From Empedobacter stercoris (GTDB lineage: Bacteria > Bacteroidota > Bacteroidia > Flavobacteriales > Weeksellaceae), in assembly GCF_020281205.1 (NCBI RefSeq), contig NZ_JACXZC010000017.1, forward strand, positions 1-63,899: a stretch of DNA of 63,899 nt, given 5' to 3'. The position numbers and the translations under genes were made by a program. The notes under the pieces are model-generated. The model was not told the DNA's origin and searched no databases. It saw nothing but the letters and a program-made list of their open reading frames with translations. Numbering within the stretch: the stretch's first letter is position 1; every line of letters begins with the position of its first letter. Positions 44,655-54,036 of this stretch are shown here, piece after piece.

Positions 44655-45137
44655 ATGGACATTAAAGACATTCAAAATTTAATTAGATTCGTATCAAAAG
44701 CAGAAGTTGCTGAAGTAAGCATCAAACAAGATGACATCGAGATTAAAATCAAAACTTTAGCAAGCGTACCTGCGCAAGTTGCGTCTCAACAATTTTATGT
44801 ACCTCAAGCTCCTGTAGCACAAGCTGCAGCGCCACAAGCGCCAGCTGCTGCACCAGCAAACAACTCTACGACTCCATCAGAAGAAGAAAACAGCAATTTA
44901 ATCACAGTAAAATCTCCTATGATTGGAACATTTTACCGTTCAGCTGGCCCAGGAAAAGAACCTTTCGTAGGTGTAGGTGACTCTATCGCTCCAGGTAAAG
45001 TATTATGTATTGTTGAAGCAATGAAATTATTCAACGAAATTGAATCTGAAGTTTCTGGTAAAATTGTTAAAATCTTAGTGGACGATGCAAGTCCAGTTGA
45101 GTACGATCAACCATTATTCTTAGTTGATCCAGCTTAA
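44655..45137 (+). CDS. accB: Acetyl-CoA carboxylase biotin carboxyl carrier protein
   Basis: A 160-residue carrier subunit. The C-terminal domain contains the biotinylation motif [11 protein letters not shown] with the target Lys; the central linker is Ala/Pro-rich ([13 protein letters not shown]). The N-terminus ([21 protein letters not shown]) is the usual helix. AccB carries carboxybiotin from AccC to the carboxyltransferase AccAD in malonyl-CoA synthesis for fatty acids. The stop is 19 nt before the accC start, and the two form an operon. Confidence 0.97.
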   Translation: MDIKDIQNLIRFVSKAEVAEVSIKQDDIEIKIKTLASVPAQVASQQFYVPQAPVAQAAAPQAPAAAPANNSTTPSEEENSNLITVKSPMIGTFYRSAGPGKEPFVGVGDSIAPGKVLCIVEAMKLFNEIESEVSGKIVKILVDDASPVEYDQPLFLVDPA

Positions 45138-45156
45138 TCAATTACATCTAAAAATT

Positions 45157-46521
45157 ATGTTTAAGAAGATATTAATCGCTAATAGAGGTGAAATTGCAAT
45201 GCGTATTATACGTACTGCAAAAGAAATGGGAATCAAAACGGTTGCTGTTTACTCTAAAGCGGACGAAACATCTTTACACGTACGTTTCGCAGACGAAGCG
45301 GTGTGTATTGGTCCTGCTCCAAGTAAAGATTCATACCTAAAAATGGCTAACATCATCGCGGCTGCAGAAATTACAGACGCGGATGCTATTCACCCAGGTT
45401 ATGGATTCTTATCTGAAAACTCTACTTTTTCTAAAATCTGTGCATCTAACGGAATAAAATTCATTGGAGCGCCTGCTGATAATATCGACCGTATGGGAGA
45501 TAAGGCAAATGCTAAAGCTACAATGAAAGAAGCAGGAGTACCTGTTGTTCCTGGCTCTGACGGTTTGTTAGAAAGCTATGAACAAGCTTTAGAGGTTGCG
45601 CGCGAAATAAAATACCCTGTAATGATGAAAGCTACTGCTGGTGGTGGTGGTAAAGGGATGCGTGCAATTTGGAAAGAAGAAGATTTGTTACACGCATGGG
45701 AATCTGCTCGTACAGAAGCTGCAGCAGCTTTTGGTAACGACGGTATGTACATGGAAAAATTGATTGAAGAACCTCGTCATATCGAAATTCAAGTTGCAAG
45801 TGACCAAAACGGTAAAGCTTGTCACTTATCTGAGCGTGACTGTTCTATTCAACGTCGTAACCAAAAATTAGCAGAAGAAACTCCTTCTCCTATTATGACA
45901 GACGATTTACGTAAACGTATGGGTGAAGCAGCAGTTAAAGCTTGTGAATATATCGGTTATGAAGGTGTTGGTACAATTGAGTTTTTAGTTGATAAACACG
46001 GAGACTTCTACTTTATGGAGATGAATACTCGTATCCAAGTAGAACACCCAATTACAGAACAAGTAACAGGATTCGACTTAGTTCGCGAACAAATTATGTT
46101 AGCAGCTGGTGAACCTATTTCTGGTAAAAACTATTACCCTCAAGGACATTCAATCGAATGTCGTATCAATGCAGAAGATCCATACAATGACTTCCGCCCT
46201 TCTCCAGGAAAAATCACAAATATTAACATTCCTGGTGGTAATGGTGTCCGTGTAGATACACACGTATACGCTGGATATACAATTCCACCTAACTACGATT
46301 CGATGATTGCAAAATTAATCGTAACAGCACAAACACGTGAAGAAGCAATTCAGAAAATGAAACGTGCATTAGGTGAGTTTTATATTGAAGGTATCAAAAC
46401 AACAATTCCTTTCCATTTACAATTAATGGATCATCCAGATTTTGTAGCAGGAAACTATACAACGAAATTTATGGAAGATTTTCAGTTTGATGAATCTTAC
46501 GCAAATTACGGAGAACTATAA
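45157..46521 (+). CDS. accC: Acetyl-CoA carboxylase biotin carboxylase
   Basis: Carboxylates biotin on AccB with ATP and bicarbonate. Starts with [21 protein letters not shown]-grasp motif is [12 protein letters not shown], with further conserved FLSENSTFS and [23 protein letters not shown], seen as [14 protein letters not shown] use the ATG at 45157; the open frame extends to 45124, inside accB, but this only adds 11 residues unlike the family. The length is 454. It is followed by a strong terminator, so the operon is two genes. Confidence 0.97.
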   Translation: MFKKILIANRGEIAMRIIRTAKEMGIKTVAVYSKADETSLHVRFADEAVCIGPAPSKDSYLKMANIIAAAEITDADAIHPGYGFLSENSTFSKICASNGIKFIGAPADNIDRMGDKANAKATMKEAGVPVVPGSDGLLESYEQALEVAREIKYPVMMKATAGGGGKGMRAIWKEEDLLHAWESARTEAAAAFGNDGMYMEKLIEEPRHIEIQVASDQNGKACHLSERDCSIQRRNQKLAEETPSPIMTDDLRKRMGEAAVKACEYIGYEGVGTIEFLVDKHGDFYFMEMNTRIQVEHPITEQVTGFDLVREQIMLAAGEPISGKNYYPQGHSIECRINAEDPYNDFRPSPGKITNINIPGGNGVRVDTHVYAGYTIPPNYDSMIAKLIVTAQTREEAIQKMKRALGEFYIEGIKTTIPFHLQLMDHPDFVAGNYTTKFMEDFQFDESYANYGEL

Positions 46522-46540
46522 AATTATAGCATCTAAATAT

Positions 46541-46572
46541 AAAAGTCCAGTAGAATCATCTACTGGACTTTT
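46541..46572 (+). terminator. Terminator after accC
   Basis: A 14-bp perfect stem (46541-46554 and 46559-46572) with ATCA loop and a T run. The following 200 nt up to tig show no gene. Confidence 0.9.
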
Positions 46573-46772
46573 TTTATGTCAATCTGACAGATGTTTTCTA
46601 TTGGCTTAATTATTGAAAATATCAATCAGAATTTGTGAATGATAAATTATAATCAAGACAACTAAAAATCTAAATCTAAACAATTTGATAAGATTCAATC
46701 TCAATTGTTAATTTATAGAGAATGAATTGCTTGGATTTTCATTTTCTTCTATTAAAAATGATTAAAATTTTA

Positions 46773-46780
46773 TACATTTG
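46773..46780 (+). promoter_or_regulatory. Predicted tig promoter -7 element
   Basis: TACATTTG matches TAnnTTTG, ends 19 nt before the tig ATG. Confidence 0.5.
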
Positions 46781-46799
46781 CACTCCAAATTTAAGGTAG

Positions 46800-48119
46800 A
46801 TGAATATTACTAAAAATACAACAGACAAATTAAACGCAGTATTAACTGTAACTGTTGACAAGGCAGATTATCAAGAGAAAGTAGTTGATGTATTGAACCA
46901 ATACAGAAAAACAGCTAACATCAAAGGATTCCGTAAAGGGCAAGTTCCAATGAGTTTTGTAAAAAAACAATACGAGCAAGCTGTTATTTTTGATACAGTT
47001 AACGAAATCTTACAAAAAAGTGTTTCTGACTACATCAACACAGAAAAATTATCAATCTTAGGAAATCCAGTTCCTGTAATGAAAGAAGTTGATTGGAATG
47101 CTGATCAATTATCATTTGATTTCGAATTAGGATTAGCTCCTGAATTTGAGGTTGACTTATCTAAAGTTGAAGTTGAAAGCTACAAAGTAAAAGTTGCTGA
47201 AGACGAAATCCAAAAATATGTTGACAACTTCGCTGCTCGTTTTGGATCATTAAAATCATTAGCTGAAGCTGAAGCTGAAGCAGTATTAAAAGTAGAAGCT
47301 GCTGTAGAAGGTCAAGAAGCTAAACCAACATTTATCCGTTTAGAAGAATTAAAAGATGCTTCTGCATTTATTGGTAAAAAAGTTGGTGATGTTGTAGAAG
47401 TAAATTCTAACGATATTTTTGACACTGCTGAAGAAGCTGCTCAACAATTGAACACAGAAGTTACTGAAGAAGGAACTAAAGTAACTTATACAATCAAAGA
47501 AATTAACAAAGCTGAAAAAGCAGAAGTTAACCAAGAATTATTTGATAAAGTTTATGGAGAAGGAGCTGTAGATTCAGAAGAAGCTTTCCGTAACAAAATC
47601 AAAGAAGAGTCAGAAAACATGTACAACAAAGAATCTGACAAACAAATTATCAACGATGTTGTCGCTAAATTACTAGAGACAGTTCAGTTTGATTTACCAA
47701 CAGAATTTTTAACTAAATGGTTAATTTCTTCTAACGAAAATGTAACTTCTGAAGAACAAGCGAAAGAAGAATTGGCTAAAATGGACAAAGGTTTACGTTA
47801 CCAATTAATCGAAGCTAAAATTGCTGAATTGAACAATGTTGAAGTAAATGCTGAAGAAGTAAAAGAAGCTGCTTTTGCTGCGATCAAAGATCAATTAAAA
47901 ATGTACGGTCAAAATTCTATTCCAGAAGATACATTACAACAAATTGCAATGTCTGCTTTACAAAATCAGGAAGAATACAACCGTTTATCATACCAAGTGT
48001 TTACAGACAAAATGTTAGATATCTTTAAAAACAATGTAAAATTGAACGAAAAAGAAGTAACATTTGACGAGTTTGTAGACATCATTACTGAAAAAAATAA
48101 AGAATTAGCAGAAGCTTAA
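46800..48119 (+). CDS. tig: Trigger factor
   Basis: Ribosome-associated chaperone that shields nascent chains at the exit tunnel. The ribosome-binding signature GFRKGQVP is near residue 41. The middle region, in the position of the peptidyl-prolyl isomerase domain, is divergent and rich in Ala/Glu, as is common in Bacteroidota, so isomerase activity is uncertain; the C-terminal helical domain forms the chaperone arms. Length 439 is normal. It precedes clpP and clpX, a widely conserved order that links folding to degradation, but 50 nt separate it from clpP. Confidence 0.95.
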   Translation: MNITKNTTDKLNAVLTVTVDKADYQEKVVDVLNQYRKTANIKGFRKGQVPMSFVKKQYEQAVIFDTVNEILQKSVSDYINTEKLSILGNPVPVMKEVDWNADQLSFDFELGLAPEFEVDLSKVEVESYKVKVAEDEIQKYVDNFAARFGSLKSLAEAEAEAVLKVEAAVEGQEAKPTFIRLEELKDASAFIGKKVGDVVEVNSNDIFDTAEEAAQQLNTEVTEEGTKVTYTIKEINKAEKAEVNQELFDKVYGEGAVDSEEAFRNKIKEESENMYNKESDKQIINDVVAKLLETVQFDLPTEFLTKWLISSNENVTSEEQAKEELAKMDKGLRYQLIEAKIAELNNVEVNAEEVKEAAFAAIKDQLKMYGQNSIPEDTLQQIAMSALQNQEEYNRLSYQVFTDKMLDIFKNNVKLNEKEVTFDEFVDIITEKNKELAEA

Positions 48120-48169
48120 TCACTTCTAAAAAATTCTTTATACCTTTCATTTAAAATCTAAATTGAATA

Positions 48170-48835
48170 ATGAAAAACGTAGGAGAAGAATTTAAAAAAT
48201 ATGCGCTGTTAGACAAAGGAATTAGCTCTTTACATATGGAGAGTTATATCCAAAACACAACGCCTTACATTGTTGAAGAAAGAAAATTGAACGTTGCACA
48301 AATGGACGTTTTCTCTCGATTGATGATGGATAGAATTATCTTTTTAGGAACTGCGATTGATGATCAAATTGCAAACATCATTCAAGCGCAATTATTGTTC
48401 TTAGAGAGTGTAGATGCCACAAAAGACATTCAAATTTATGTTAACTCACCAGGTGGTGGTGTTTATGCTGGATTAGGGATTTACGACACGATGCAGTTGG
48501 TAAAACCTGATGTTGCGACAATTTGTACAGGTATGGCCGCTTCTATGGGAGCAGTTCTATTATGTGCAGGAGCAGCAGGAAAACGTTCGGCTCTAAAACA
48601 CTCTCGCGTAATGATTCACCAACCATTAGGTGGTGCTCAAGGTCAAGCAACTGATATGGAAATCACATTGAAAGAAATCTTGAAATTGAAAAAAGAATTA
48701 TACGACATTCTTGCAACCCATTCTGGTCAAACTTTCGAGCAAATCGAAAAAGATGGTGAACGTGATTACTGGATGACTTCTATAGAAGCAAAAGAATATG
48801 GAATGATTGACGAAGTTTTATTACCTCGAAAATAA
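48170..48835 (+). CDS. clpP: ATP-dependent Clp protease proteolytic subunit
   Basis: Serine peptidase that forms tetradecamers and degrades substrates unfolded by ClpX/ClpA. The nucleophile is Ser125 in GMAASMGAV, the catalytic His is in [10 protein letters not shown] and the Asp in the following helix region. Length 221 includes a short propeptide-like N-terminus typical of ClpP. It follows tig after 50 nt and precedes clpX after 232 nt, with a terminator between, so clpX has its own promoter. Confidence 0.97.
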   Translation: MKNVGEEFKKYALLDKGISSLHMESYIQNTTPYIVEERKLNVAQMDVFSRLMMDRIIFLGTAIDDQIANIIQAQLLFLESVDATKDIQIYVNSPGGGVYAGLGIYDTMQLVKPDVATICTGMAASMGAVLLCAGAAGKRSALKHSRVMIHQPLGGAQGQATDMEITLKEILKLKKELYDILATHSGQTFEQIEKDGERDYWMTSIEAKEYGMIDEVLLPRK

Positions 48836-48857
48836 TTTCTAATTCAAAAATTATAAC

Positions 48858-48891
48858 AAAAAAGGATTCTAATTATTTAGAATCCTTTTTT
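48858..48891 (+). terminator. Terminator after clpP
   Basis: A 15-bp perfect stem (48858-48872 and 48877-48891) with a 4-nt loop and T tract. The remaining 145 nt before the clpX promoter are AT-rich and empty. Confidence 0.9.
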
Positions 48892-49037
48892 GTTTTCTAC
48901 AAGTAAAAACGTAGTAAATCAATAAAAATGAGTAAAAAACAACAGTTATAAAAAGCAGATTATAAAGCCCTATATAAAAATACTTAAAAACATCTACAAA
49001 TTAACAAAGAAATATTTTCTATCTAAAACAAAATAAG

Positions 49038-49045
49038 TACCTTTG
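49038..49045 (+). promoter_or_regulatory. Predicted clpX promoter -7 element
   Basis: TACCTTTG matches TAnnTTTG and ends 22 nt before the TTG start. Confidence 0.5.
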
Positions 49046-49067
49046 CAGCTTAATTAAGTATAAAAAA

Positions 49068-50216
49068 TTGGAAGAAAATAAGTGCTCTTTTTGCGGAAAA
49101 AGCAGAAACGAAGTAAATATTTTAGTGTCTGGAATTGACGGTAATATTTGTGATAATTGTATTGAGCAAGCGCATGGTATAGTTTTAGAAGAATCGAAAT
49201 TTAATGCAAATAACGATTTGATAAAACCTCTAACTTTAAAATCACCTAAAGAAATTAAGGAGTTTTTAGATGATTATGTGATTGGTCAAGATCAGGCAAA
49301 AAAAATATTGTCTGTTGCAGTTTACAATCACTATAAAAGAATATTACTAGACAAAGATAATGATGTTGAGATTGACAAATCGAACGTTATTTTAGTTGGA
49401 GAAACTGGAAGTGGAAAAACATTATTAGCAAAAACAATTGCTAAATTATTAAATGTACCATTTGCAATTGTTGACGCAACTGTATTGACAGAAGCAGGAT
49501 ATGTAGGAGAAGATGTAGAAAGTATTTTAACTCGACTTTTACAAGCTGCAGATTACAATTTAGAACTTGCTGAAAAAGGGATCGTTTTTATCGACGAAGT
49601 AGATAAAATAGCACGAAAAAGCGATAATCCTTCTATTACTAGAGACGTTTCTGGAGAAGGCGTTCAACAAGCTTTACTTAAAATTCTGGAAGGAACTGTG
49701 GTTAATGTTCCACCAAAAGGAGGACGTAAACACCCTGACCAAAAATTTATAGAAGTTAATACAAAAGATATTTTATTTATAGCTGGAGGTGCTTTTTCTG
49801 GAATTGAAAAACACATTGCAGATCGTTTGAAAAAACATGTAATTGGTTTTAAAAACGACGATCAAAAAGAAGTCGAAAATCTTTTGGACGAAGTAAACGC
49901 ACAAGATTTGAAAAACTTTGGTATTATTCCAGAATTAATTGGACGTTTGCCTATTATAACTTATCTTAAAGCGTTAGATAAAGAAGCGATGAGAGCTATT
50001 TTGACAGAACCAAAAAACTCGCTTATCAAACAATATACAAAGCTATTTGCCTTAGATGATAAAGAGCTTGTAGTGACGGACGAAACCCTTAATAAAATTG
50101 TAGACCGTGCCAATGAACTAGGGTTGGGAGCTCGCGGATTGAGAGCAGTTACGGAAGAAATCTTTACTGATCTAATGTATGATATCAAAGATTTACCAGA
50201 AAAAGTAATTATATAA
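49068..50216 (+). CDS. clpX: ATP-dependent Clp protease ATP-binding subunit ClpX
   Basis: AAA+ unfoldase that delivers substrates to ClpP. The N-terminal zinc-binding domain has C6, C9, C28 and C31; Walker A is [10 protein letters not shown], Walker B is [11 protein letters not shown], and the ClpP-docking IGF loop is present in KHVIGFKND. Length is 382, about 25-40 shorter than typical, mainly at the C-terminus and N-terminus. A TTG start at 49068 is used: the zinc finger begins at residue 6, no ATG is available before it, and a -7 box lies upstream. No stop-to-start coupling with clpP. Confidence 0.95.
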   Translation: MEENKCSFCGKSRNEVNILVSGIDGNICDNCIEQAHGIVLEESKFNANNDLIKPLTLKSPKEIKEFLDDYVIGQDQAKKILSVAVYNHYKRILLDKDNDVEIDKSNVILVGETGSGKTLLAKTIAKLLNVPFAIVDATVLTEAGYVGEDVESILTRLLQAADYNLELAEKGIVFIDEVDKIARKSDNPSITRDVSGEGVQQALLKILEGTVVNVPPKGGRKHPDQKFIEVNTKDILFIAGGAFSGIEKHIADRLKKHVIGFKNDDQKEVENLLDEVNAQDLKNFGIIPELIGRLPIITYLKALDKEAMRAILTEPKNSLIKQYTKLFALDDKELVVTDETLNKIVDRANELGLGARGLRAVTEEIFTDLMYDIKDLPEKVII

Positions 50217-50252
50217 TTATTTGCATAATAACTTTTTAATAAAAGTTTTGTT

Positions 50253-50260
50253 TATATTTG
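50253..50260 (+). promoter_or_regulatory. Predicted promoter -7 element for the T9SS cargo/PID-tail unit
   Basis: TATATTTG matches TAnnTTTG, 51 nt upstream of the ATG at 50312. Confidence 0.45.
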
Positions 50261-50311
50261 TATTGATTTTAATAAAATTTAAAGGATGCCTAACCAAAAA
50301 TAATATAATAT

Positions 50312-52372
50312 ATGAAAAAGAATCTACTTGCTTTAGTCGCACTTAGTGCGATGTATAGTGCTTCTGCACAAGACACATATATAAAAGATGCAGTTATCGT
50401 TAAAGTAAATCCAAGTACTTTATTCTATAATGGAGGAAATGTAAATGTTAAGACTGATGCTACATCAGGAACTACAGAAAAAATAATTAACGAAGGAAAT
50501 ATTCAAATACAAGGTGGTTTTACGAATGAAAATACTATTGGAAAAAACTTCGTAAATAAGTACAGTACTAGTACGGAATATGGTCAATTAATAATTGATC
50601 AAGCATCTTCTGTTTCTGGACAATTAGCAATCGAAAGATCTAATATCAATCCATCTCTAAATGATTATTACCCATTTGGTTTACCTTATCAAGATGATAA
50701 AATTGAAAATATAATTAATAATATTACTTCTAACTCTTCTGCATTTAGAGGAGAGTGTGCTGTAAATTCGAACTGTGGAACTAACAGATATAACCAAACG
50801 ATACTTGCTTGGGATGTTAAAGAAACAGAATATGATAATGTTCCTAAAGGAACAGGTGTAGTTGCTGGTGCTAACTACACTATTAATACAATGAATGGTG
50901 CCTTTAAAAGTTTTCTTGAAGGAATATCAGCTTCAAATAAATTCGCTACTTACGGTAAGCCAAATAACAAAGCTGTAACATTAAACAATGTCGAAAGTGG
51001 AATTGTAAATAAAACTAAAGAACAGTTTTCTGAATTAACTTGGGGTAATTGGAAAAATCTTAGAAATAATTATAACGAGGAGTTCGTATCATACTTAGGA
51101 AATAATGCTCCTGATACAAATTCTCGCTATGGAAAGAATTTACATCGTTTTTCAAATCCATTTACATCAAATTTGGATTTAAGTGATGTATCTATTGCTA
51201 ATTCTTGGATAAAATTTGTTGTTAATGGAGCGATTAAAGGTCCTACTGAAACTTTTGAACCTACTACAATTAAATTCAGAATACATAAATTAGCTAATAA
51301 TTACTTTGTTAACTGGGATGATCAAACAGGTGGAAGTAATACTAACACGACTAGAATTACTGCTTATTTACAAAAATCTGAAACTGGAGCTAATCCATAT
51401 TTTTGGGCAGGAAATCCTGACGCTTTAATAGTTAAACCATTTGAGTACTTCGAAATTGATTACTATACAATGCTTAAAGCTAATAATGGTGGTAGTAATA
51501 TCGTTACAGCAAATTTTAATATAGCGGATAGACAAAAAACTTTTATTTATGACTTTACAAATGGAAGCACTTCAGGCCTTTATGCTAGATCGAGTAACGA
51601 CACAAGTAGTTATAATTTACTAGAAGATACAAGCTTACAAAGTAAAGGTTTAATTGCAGGTAATGATTTTACTCAGTTAGAATTATTTTTATTGGAAGAT
51701 AATTCAATACTTGGAGATGCTGCTTATTTAGTGAACTCAAATTTTTATACTACAGGGAATTCAGTAAATGAATCTATTTCAAAAAATCCAATATTCATTT
51801 TTGAAGAAAAAAATGATGGAACTATTGTAACTAACTCACAAACTTTATTGAACCAATTTAACTCGCTAGATTATATAGGAAAACCAATCGGTATTGGATT
51901 TAATAATTTAATTGAAGGGCATAACTATACGATCAATTTAAGATTATTTGAACAATCAATTTTAAATAGAGTGGATAACTTTTCTGTCGGTAAATACTAT
52001 TTATTAGATAAATCTAAAAATAATGTTGTTGAAGTAGATGCTAATACTCAGATAAAATTTGTTGCAAATCCTAACATAAATGATCAATTTGAGCTTTATT
52101 GGAATGAAGCTCCTCTAGTTTTGGGAACTGATGATTTAAATAAAAATAATGCAACTTATATTTATAAAGATAAGACGAACAAATACGTTCGTTTTGAGGA
52201 TAAAAATACAAATGCCAAGATTGAAATTTATGATATAACAGGAAGATTAATTTCTCGTAATGTAGATATTTCTACTAACTCAGATTACAAATTAAATCTT
52301 ACTACAGGAGTACATGTAGTAGTTATTACATATAAAGATGGAAAAGTTGTATCTCAAAAAACAATTAATTAA
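50312..52372 (+). CDS. T9SS type A sorting domain-containing surface protein
   Basis: A 686-residue secreted protein. Signal peptide ends SAMYSASAQ. The N-terminal region (residues ~20-110) has beta-rich repeats with INEGNIQIQGGFTNE, then LHRFSNPFTSNLDLSDVSI (a version of the GNPY-type core of many T9SS cargo proteins). The C-terminal ~75 residues (IEIYDITGRLIS, LTTGVHVVVITYKDGKVVS) form a type A sorting domain, used for T9SS export and surface attachment. No enzyme motif. It is 15 nt upstream of a 78-residue PID-tail protein gene and is likely co-transcribed with it. Confidence 0.85.
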   Translation: MKKNLLALVALSAMYSASAQDTYIKDAVIVKVNPSTLFYNGGNVNVKTDATSGTTEKIINEGNIQIQGGFTNENTIGKNFVNKYSTSTEYGQLIIDQASSVSGQLAIERSNINPSLNDYYPFGLPYQDDKIENIINNITSNSSAFRGECAVNSNCGTNRYNQTILAWDVKETEYDNVPKGTGVVAGANYTINTMNGAFKSFLEGISASNKFATYGKPNNKAVTLNNVESGIVNKTKEQFSELTWGNWKNLRNNYNEEFVSYLGNNAPDTNSRYGKNLHRFSNPFTSNLDLSDVSIANSWIKFVVNGAIKGPTETFEPTTIKFRIHKLANNYFVNWDDQTGGSNTNTTRITAYLQKSETGANPYFWAGNPDALIVKPFEYFEIDYYTMLKANNGGSNIVTANFNIADRQKTFIYDFTNGSTSGLYARSSNDTSSYNLLEDTSLQSKGLIAGNDFTQLELFLLEDNSILGDAAYLVNSNFYTTGNSVNESISKNPIFIFEEKNDGTIVTNSQTLLNQFNSLDYIGKPIGIGFNNLIEGHNYTINLRLFEQSILNRVDNFSVGKYYLLDKSKNNVVEVDANTQIKFVANPNINDQFELYWNEAPLVLGTDDLNKNNATYIYKDKTNKYVRFEDKNTNAKIEIYDITGRLISRNVDISTNSDYKLNLTTGVHVVVITYKDGKVVSQKTIN

Positions 52373-52387
52373 TAAACCGCTAACCTT

Positions 52388-52624
52388 ATGAAAAATTTTA
52401 GATTACTACTAACCTTATTTATATTTAATGTATTTGCTCTAACAACATATGCTCAAGGGTGCGATCCTCTAGATCCAGATTGTGGTCCACCACCTCCAGA
52501 TACAAATACTCCTGGAAATCCAGCAACTCCAATCGATGAGTATACAATTTATTTAATTGGATTTGCAATTGCAGTAGCTGTTGTATATTTCGCTATGAAC
52601 AAATACAAAAAATCTTTGATTTAA
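52388..52624 (+). CDS. Small secreted protein with Pro-Ile-Asp/TM/basic tail
   Basis: A 78-residue protein made of a signal peptide (ending TTYAQ), a short linker with two Cys, Asp and Pro-rich residues (DPLDPDCGPPPPDTNTPGNP), then TPIDEY, a single hydrophobic helix (TIYLIGFAIAVAVVYFAM) and a basic tail NKYKKSLI. This tripartite layout resembles CTERM sorting signals; from memory a Bacteroidota class called PID-CTERM fits. The protein is probably anchored in the inner membrane or processed by a dedicated enzyme. It starts 15 nt after the T9SS cargo gene, implying a joint role; the partner enzyme is unknown. The following terminator closes the unit. Confidence 0.75.
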   Translation: MKNFRLLLTLFIFNVFALTTYAQGCDPLDPDCGPPPPDTNTPGNPATPIDEYTIYLIGFAIAVAVVYFAMNKYKKSLI

Positions 52625-52644
52625 TTAATAATAATCATACTTTT

Positions 52645-52670
52645 AAACCTCAATCAAATGATTGAGGTTT
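52645..52670 (+). terminator. Terminator after the PID-tail protein gene
   Basis: AAACCTCAATCA (52645-52656) pairs with TGATTGAGGTTT (52659-52670) and is followed by T7. Confidence 0.9.
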
Positions 52671-52689
52671 TTTTATATCACAAAAAATT

Positions 52690-53982
52690 ATGAAAAATAA
52701 ATTTTTAATTCCTCTTATTGTTTTAGGAAGCTCTGTTTTTGGACAGTTTACAATTTCTGGTCAATTAGAAAATTACGCCAATAAACCAGTTTTAGTAAAG
52801 GTTTACGAAAATGCTGAATTGAAATTAATCAACAATTCCAAAACTGACAACAATGGTAATTTCACTGCAAAAGTACCATCAAAATACAATGGTTTTGTAC
52901 GTATCGATTTACCAACAGGAGAAAATTTATCGTTACTGACAGATAACAAAGATTTGAAATTTAAAACAGTTACAGGTCAAGAAATAAATTCTAAACTTCA
53001 AGTTATTGAAGGTAGTGCACAAAATGAATATAATAAAGTTTTGGCGTTACAACCATTAAACGAAATTCAAAATCAAGTTTTTCCATATTTAATGCAAATG
53101 TATAAACCAACTGATGAGTTTTATACGGCAATGGTAAAAGAAGATAAACGAATCAATGATTTAAAAAGAAGTGAAAAATTTTCTGATTTAGTCACTTATA
53201 TAAATGTGTTAAATGATCTAAAGCAACAAGCACAAAATAATAGAGATACTTCGACTATAGAATCGATTCTGAATCATTTTTCAAATGACGATCTTCGTTT
53301 GGAGCAATCTGGAATGTTCAATGATTTGATTTTTGCTTATATCAACACCAAATTATCTACTGCTGGAAACCAAAATATCGAAGATAATTTGATTGCTGCG
53401 ACAGATGAAATTTTAGGAAAAACAAATATTGAAACTACAAGAGGTCAAAATGTTTTGACGGCAATTCTAAAATTTGTTCCAAAAAAAGAATATGCTAATT
53501 TTCATCAAAAATATGGTGAAAAAATAAATGGACTAAAAGGAAAAGTTACAGATCAATTAAAGAAGATAGCTGGTGTTAGTTTAATACAGGTTGGACAACA
53601 GGTTCCAAATATCACATTTGATAAAGCTGTAAAGGGAAAGAAATCATTGTATGATATTAAAGCCAATCAAAAACTAATTGTATTTTGGGCATCTTGGTGT
53701 CCTGCTTGTCAACAAGAGGTTCCTCATATTAAAGAGTTTTACAAAGACTTTAAAGCAAAAGGTGGTGAAATAGTTGCAATCTCTTTAGACTATGATCAAA
53801 ATGCTTTTGAGAGTGCTACAAAAGATTTATCGTGGTACAATTATTCTGATCTCTTGAGATGGGATTCACCAATTGCTACTGAATTTGGAATTGAATCTAC
53901 TCCTACTTTATTATTAATCGATAAAGACAATAAATTAATCAAAAAAGTAAGTCATATTTCTGAATTAGAAGTATCCAAATAA
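52690..53982 (+). CDS. TlpA-like thioredoxin-fold disulfide reductase
   Basis: A 430-residue exported protein. Signal peptide ends SSVFGQ. The N-terminal part (about 20-115) is a beta-rich DUF4369-like domain (FTISGQLENYANKPVLVKVY); the middle is helical; the C-terminal ~130 residues are a thioredoxin domain with the redox motif WASWCPACQQE (Cys337/Cys340). Likely a periplasmic thiol reductase or cytochrome c maturation helper; the substrate is unknown. It is monocistronic and converges with rodA. Confidence 0.88.
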   Translation: MKNKFLIPLIVLGSSVFGQFTISGQLENYANKPVLVKVYENAELKLINNSKTDNNGNFTAKVPSKYNGFVRIDLPTGENLSLLTDNKDLKFKTVTGQEINSKLQVIEGSAQNEYNKVLALQPLNEIQNQVFPYLMQMYKPTDEFYTAMVKEDKRINDLKRSEKFSDLVTYINVLNDLKQQAQNNRDTSTIESILNHFSNDDLRLEQSGMFNDLIFAYINTKLSTAGNQNIEDNLIAATDEILGKTNIETTRGQNVLTAILKFVPKKEYANFHQKYGEKINGLKGKVTDQLKKIAGVSLIQVGQQVPNITFDKAVKGKKSLYDIKANQKLIVFWASWCPACQQEVPHIKEFYKDFKAKGGEIVAISLDYDQNAFESATKDLSWYNYSDLLRWDSPIATEFGIESTPTLLLIDKDNKLIKKVSHISELEVSK

Positions 53983-53990
53983 TCACAAAT

Positions 53991-54023
53991 AAAAAAGCTA
54001 CATCCTTGGAATGTAGCTTTTTT
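53991..54023. terminator. Bidirectional terminator between the TlpA-like gene and rodA
   Basis: AAAAAAGCTACAT (53991-54003) pairs with ATGTAGCTTTTTT (54011-54023) around a 7-nt loop; A/T tracts serve both strands. Confidence 0.85.
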
Positions 54024-54036
54024 AATCTATATGTTT

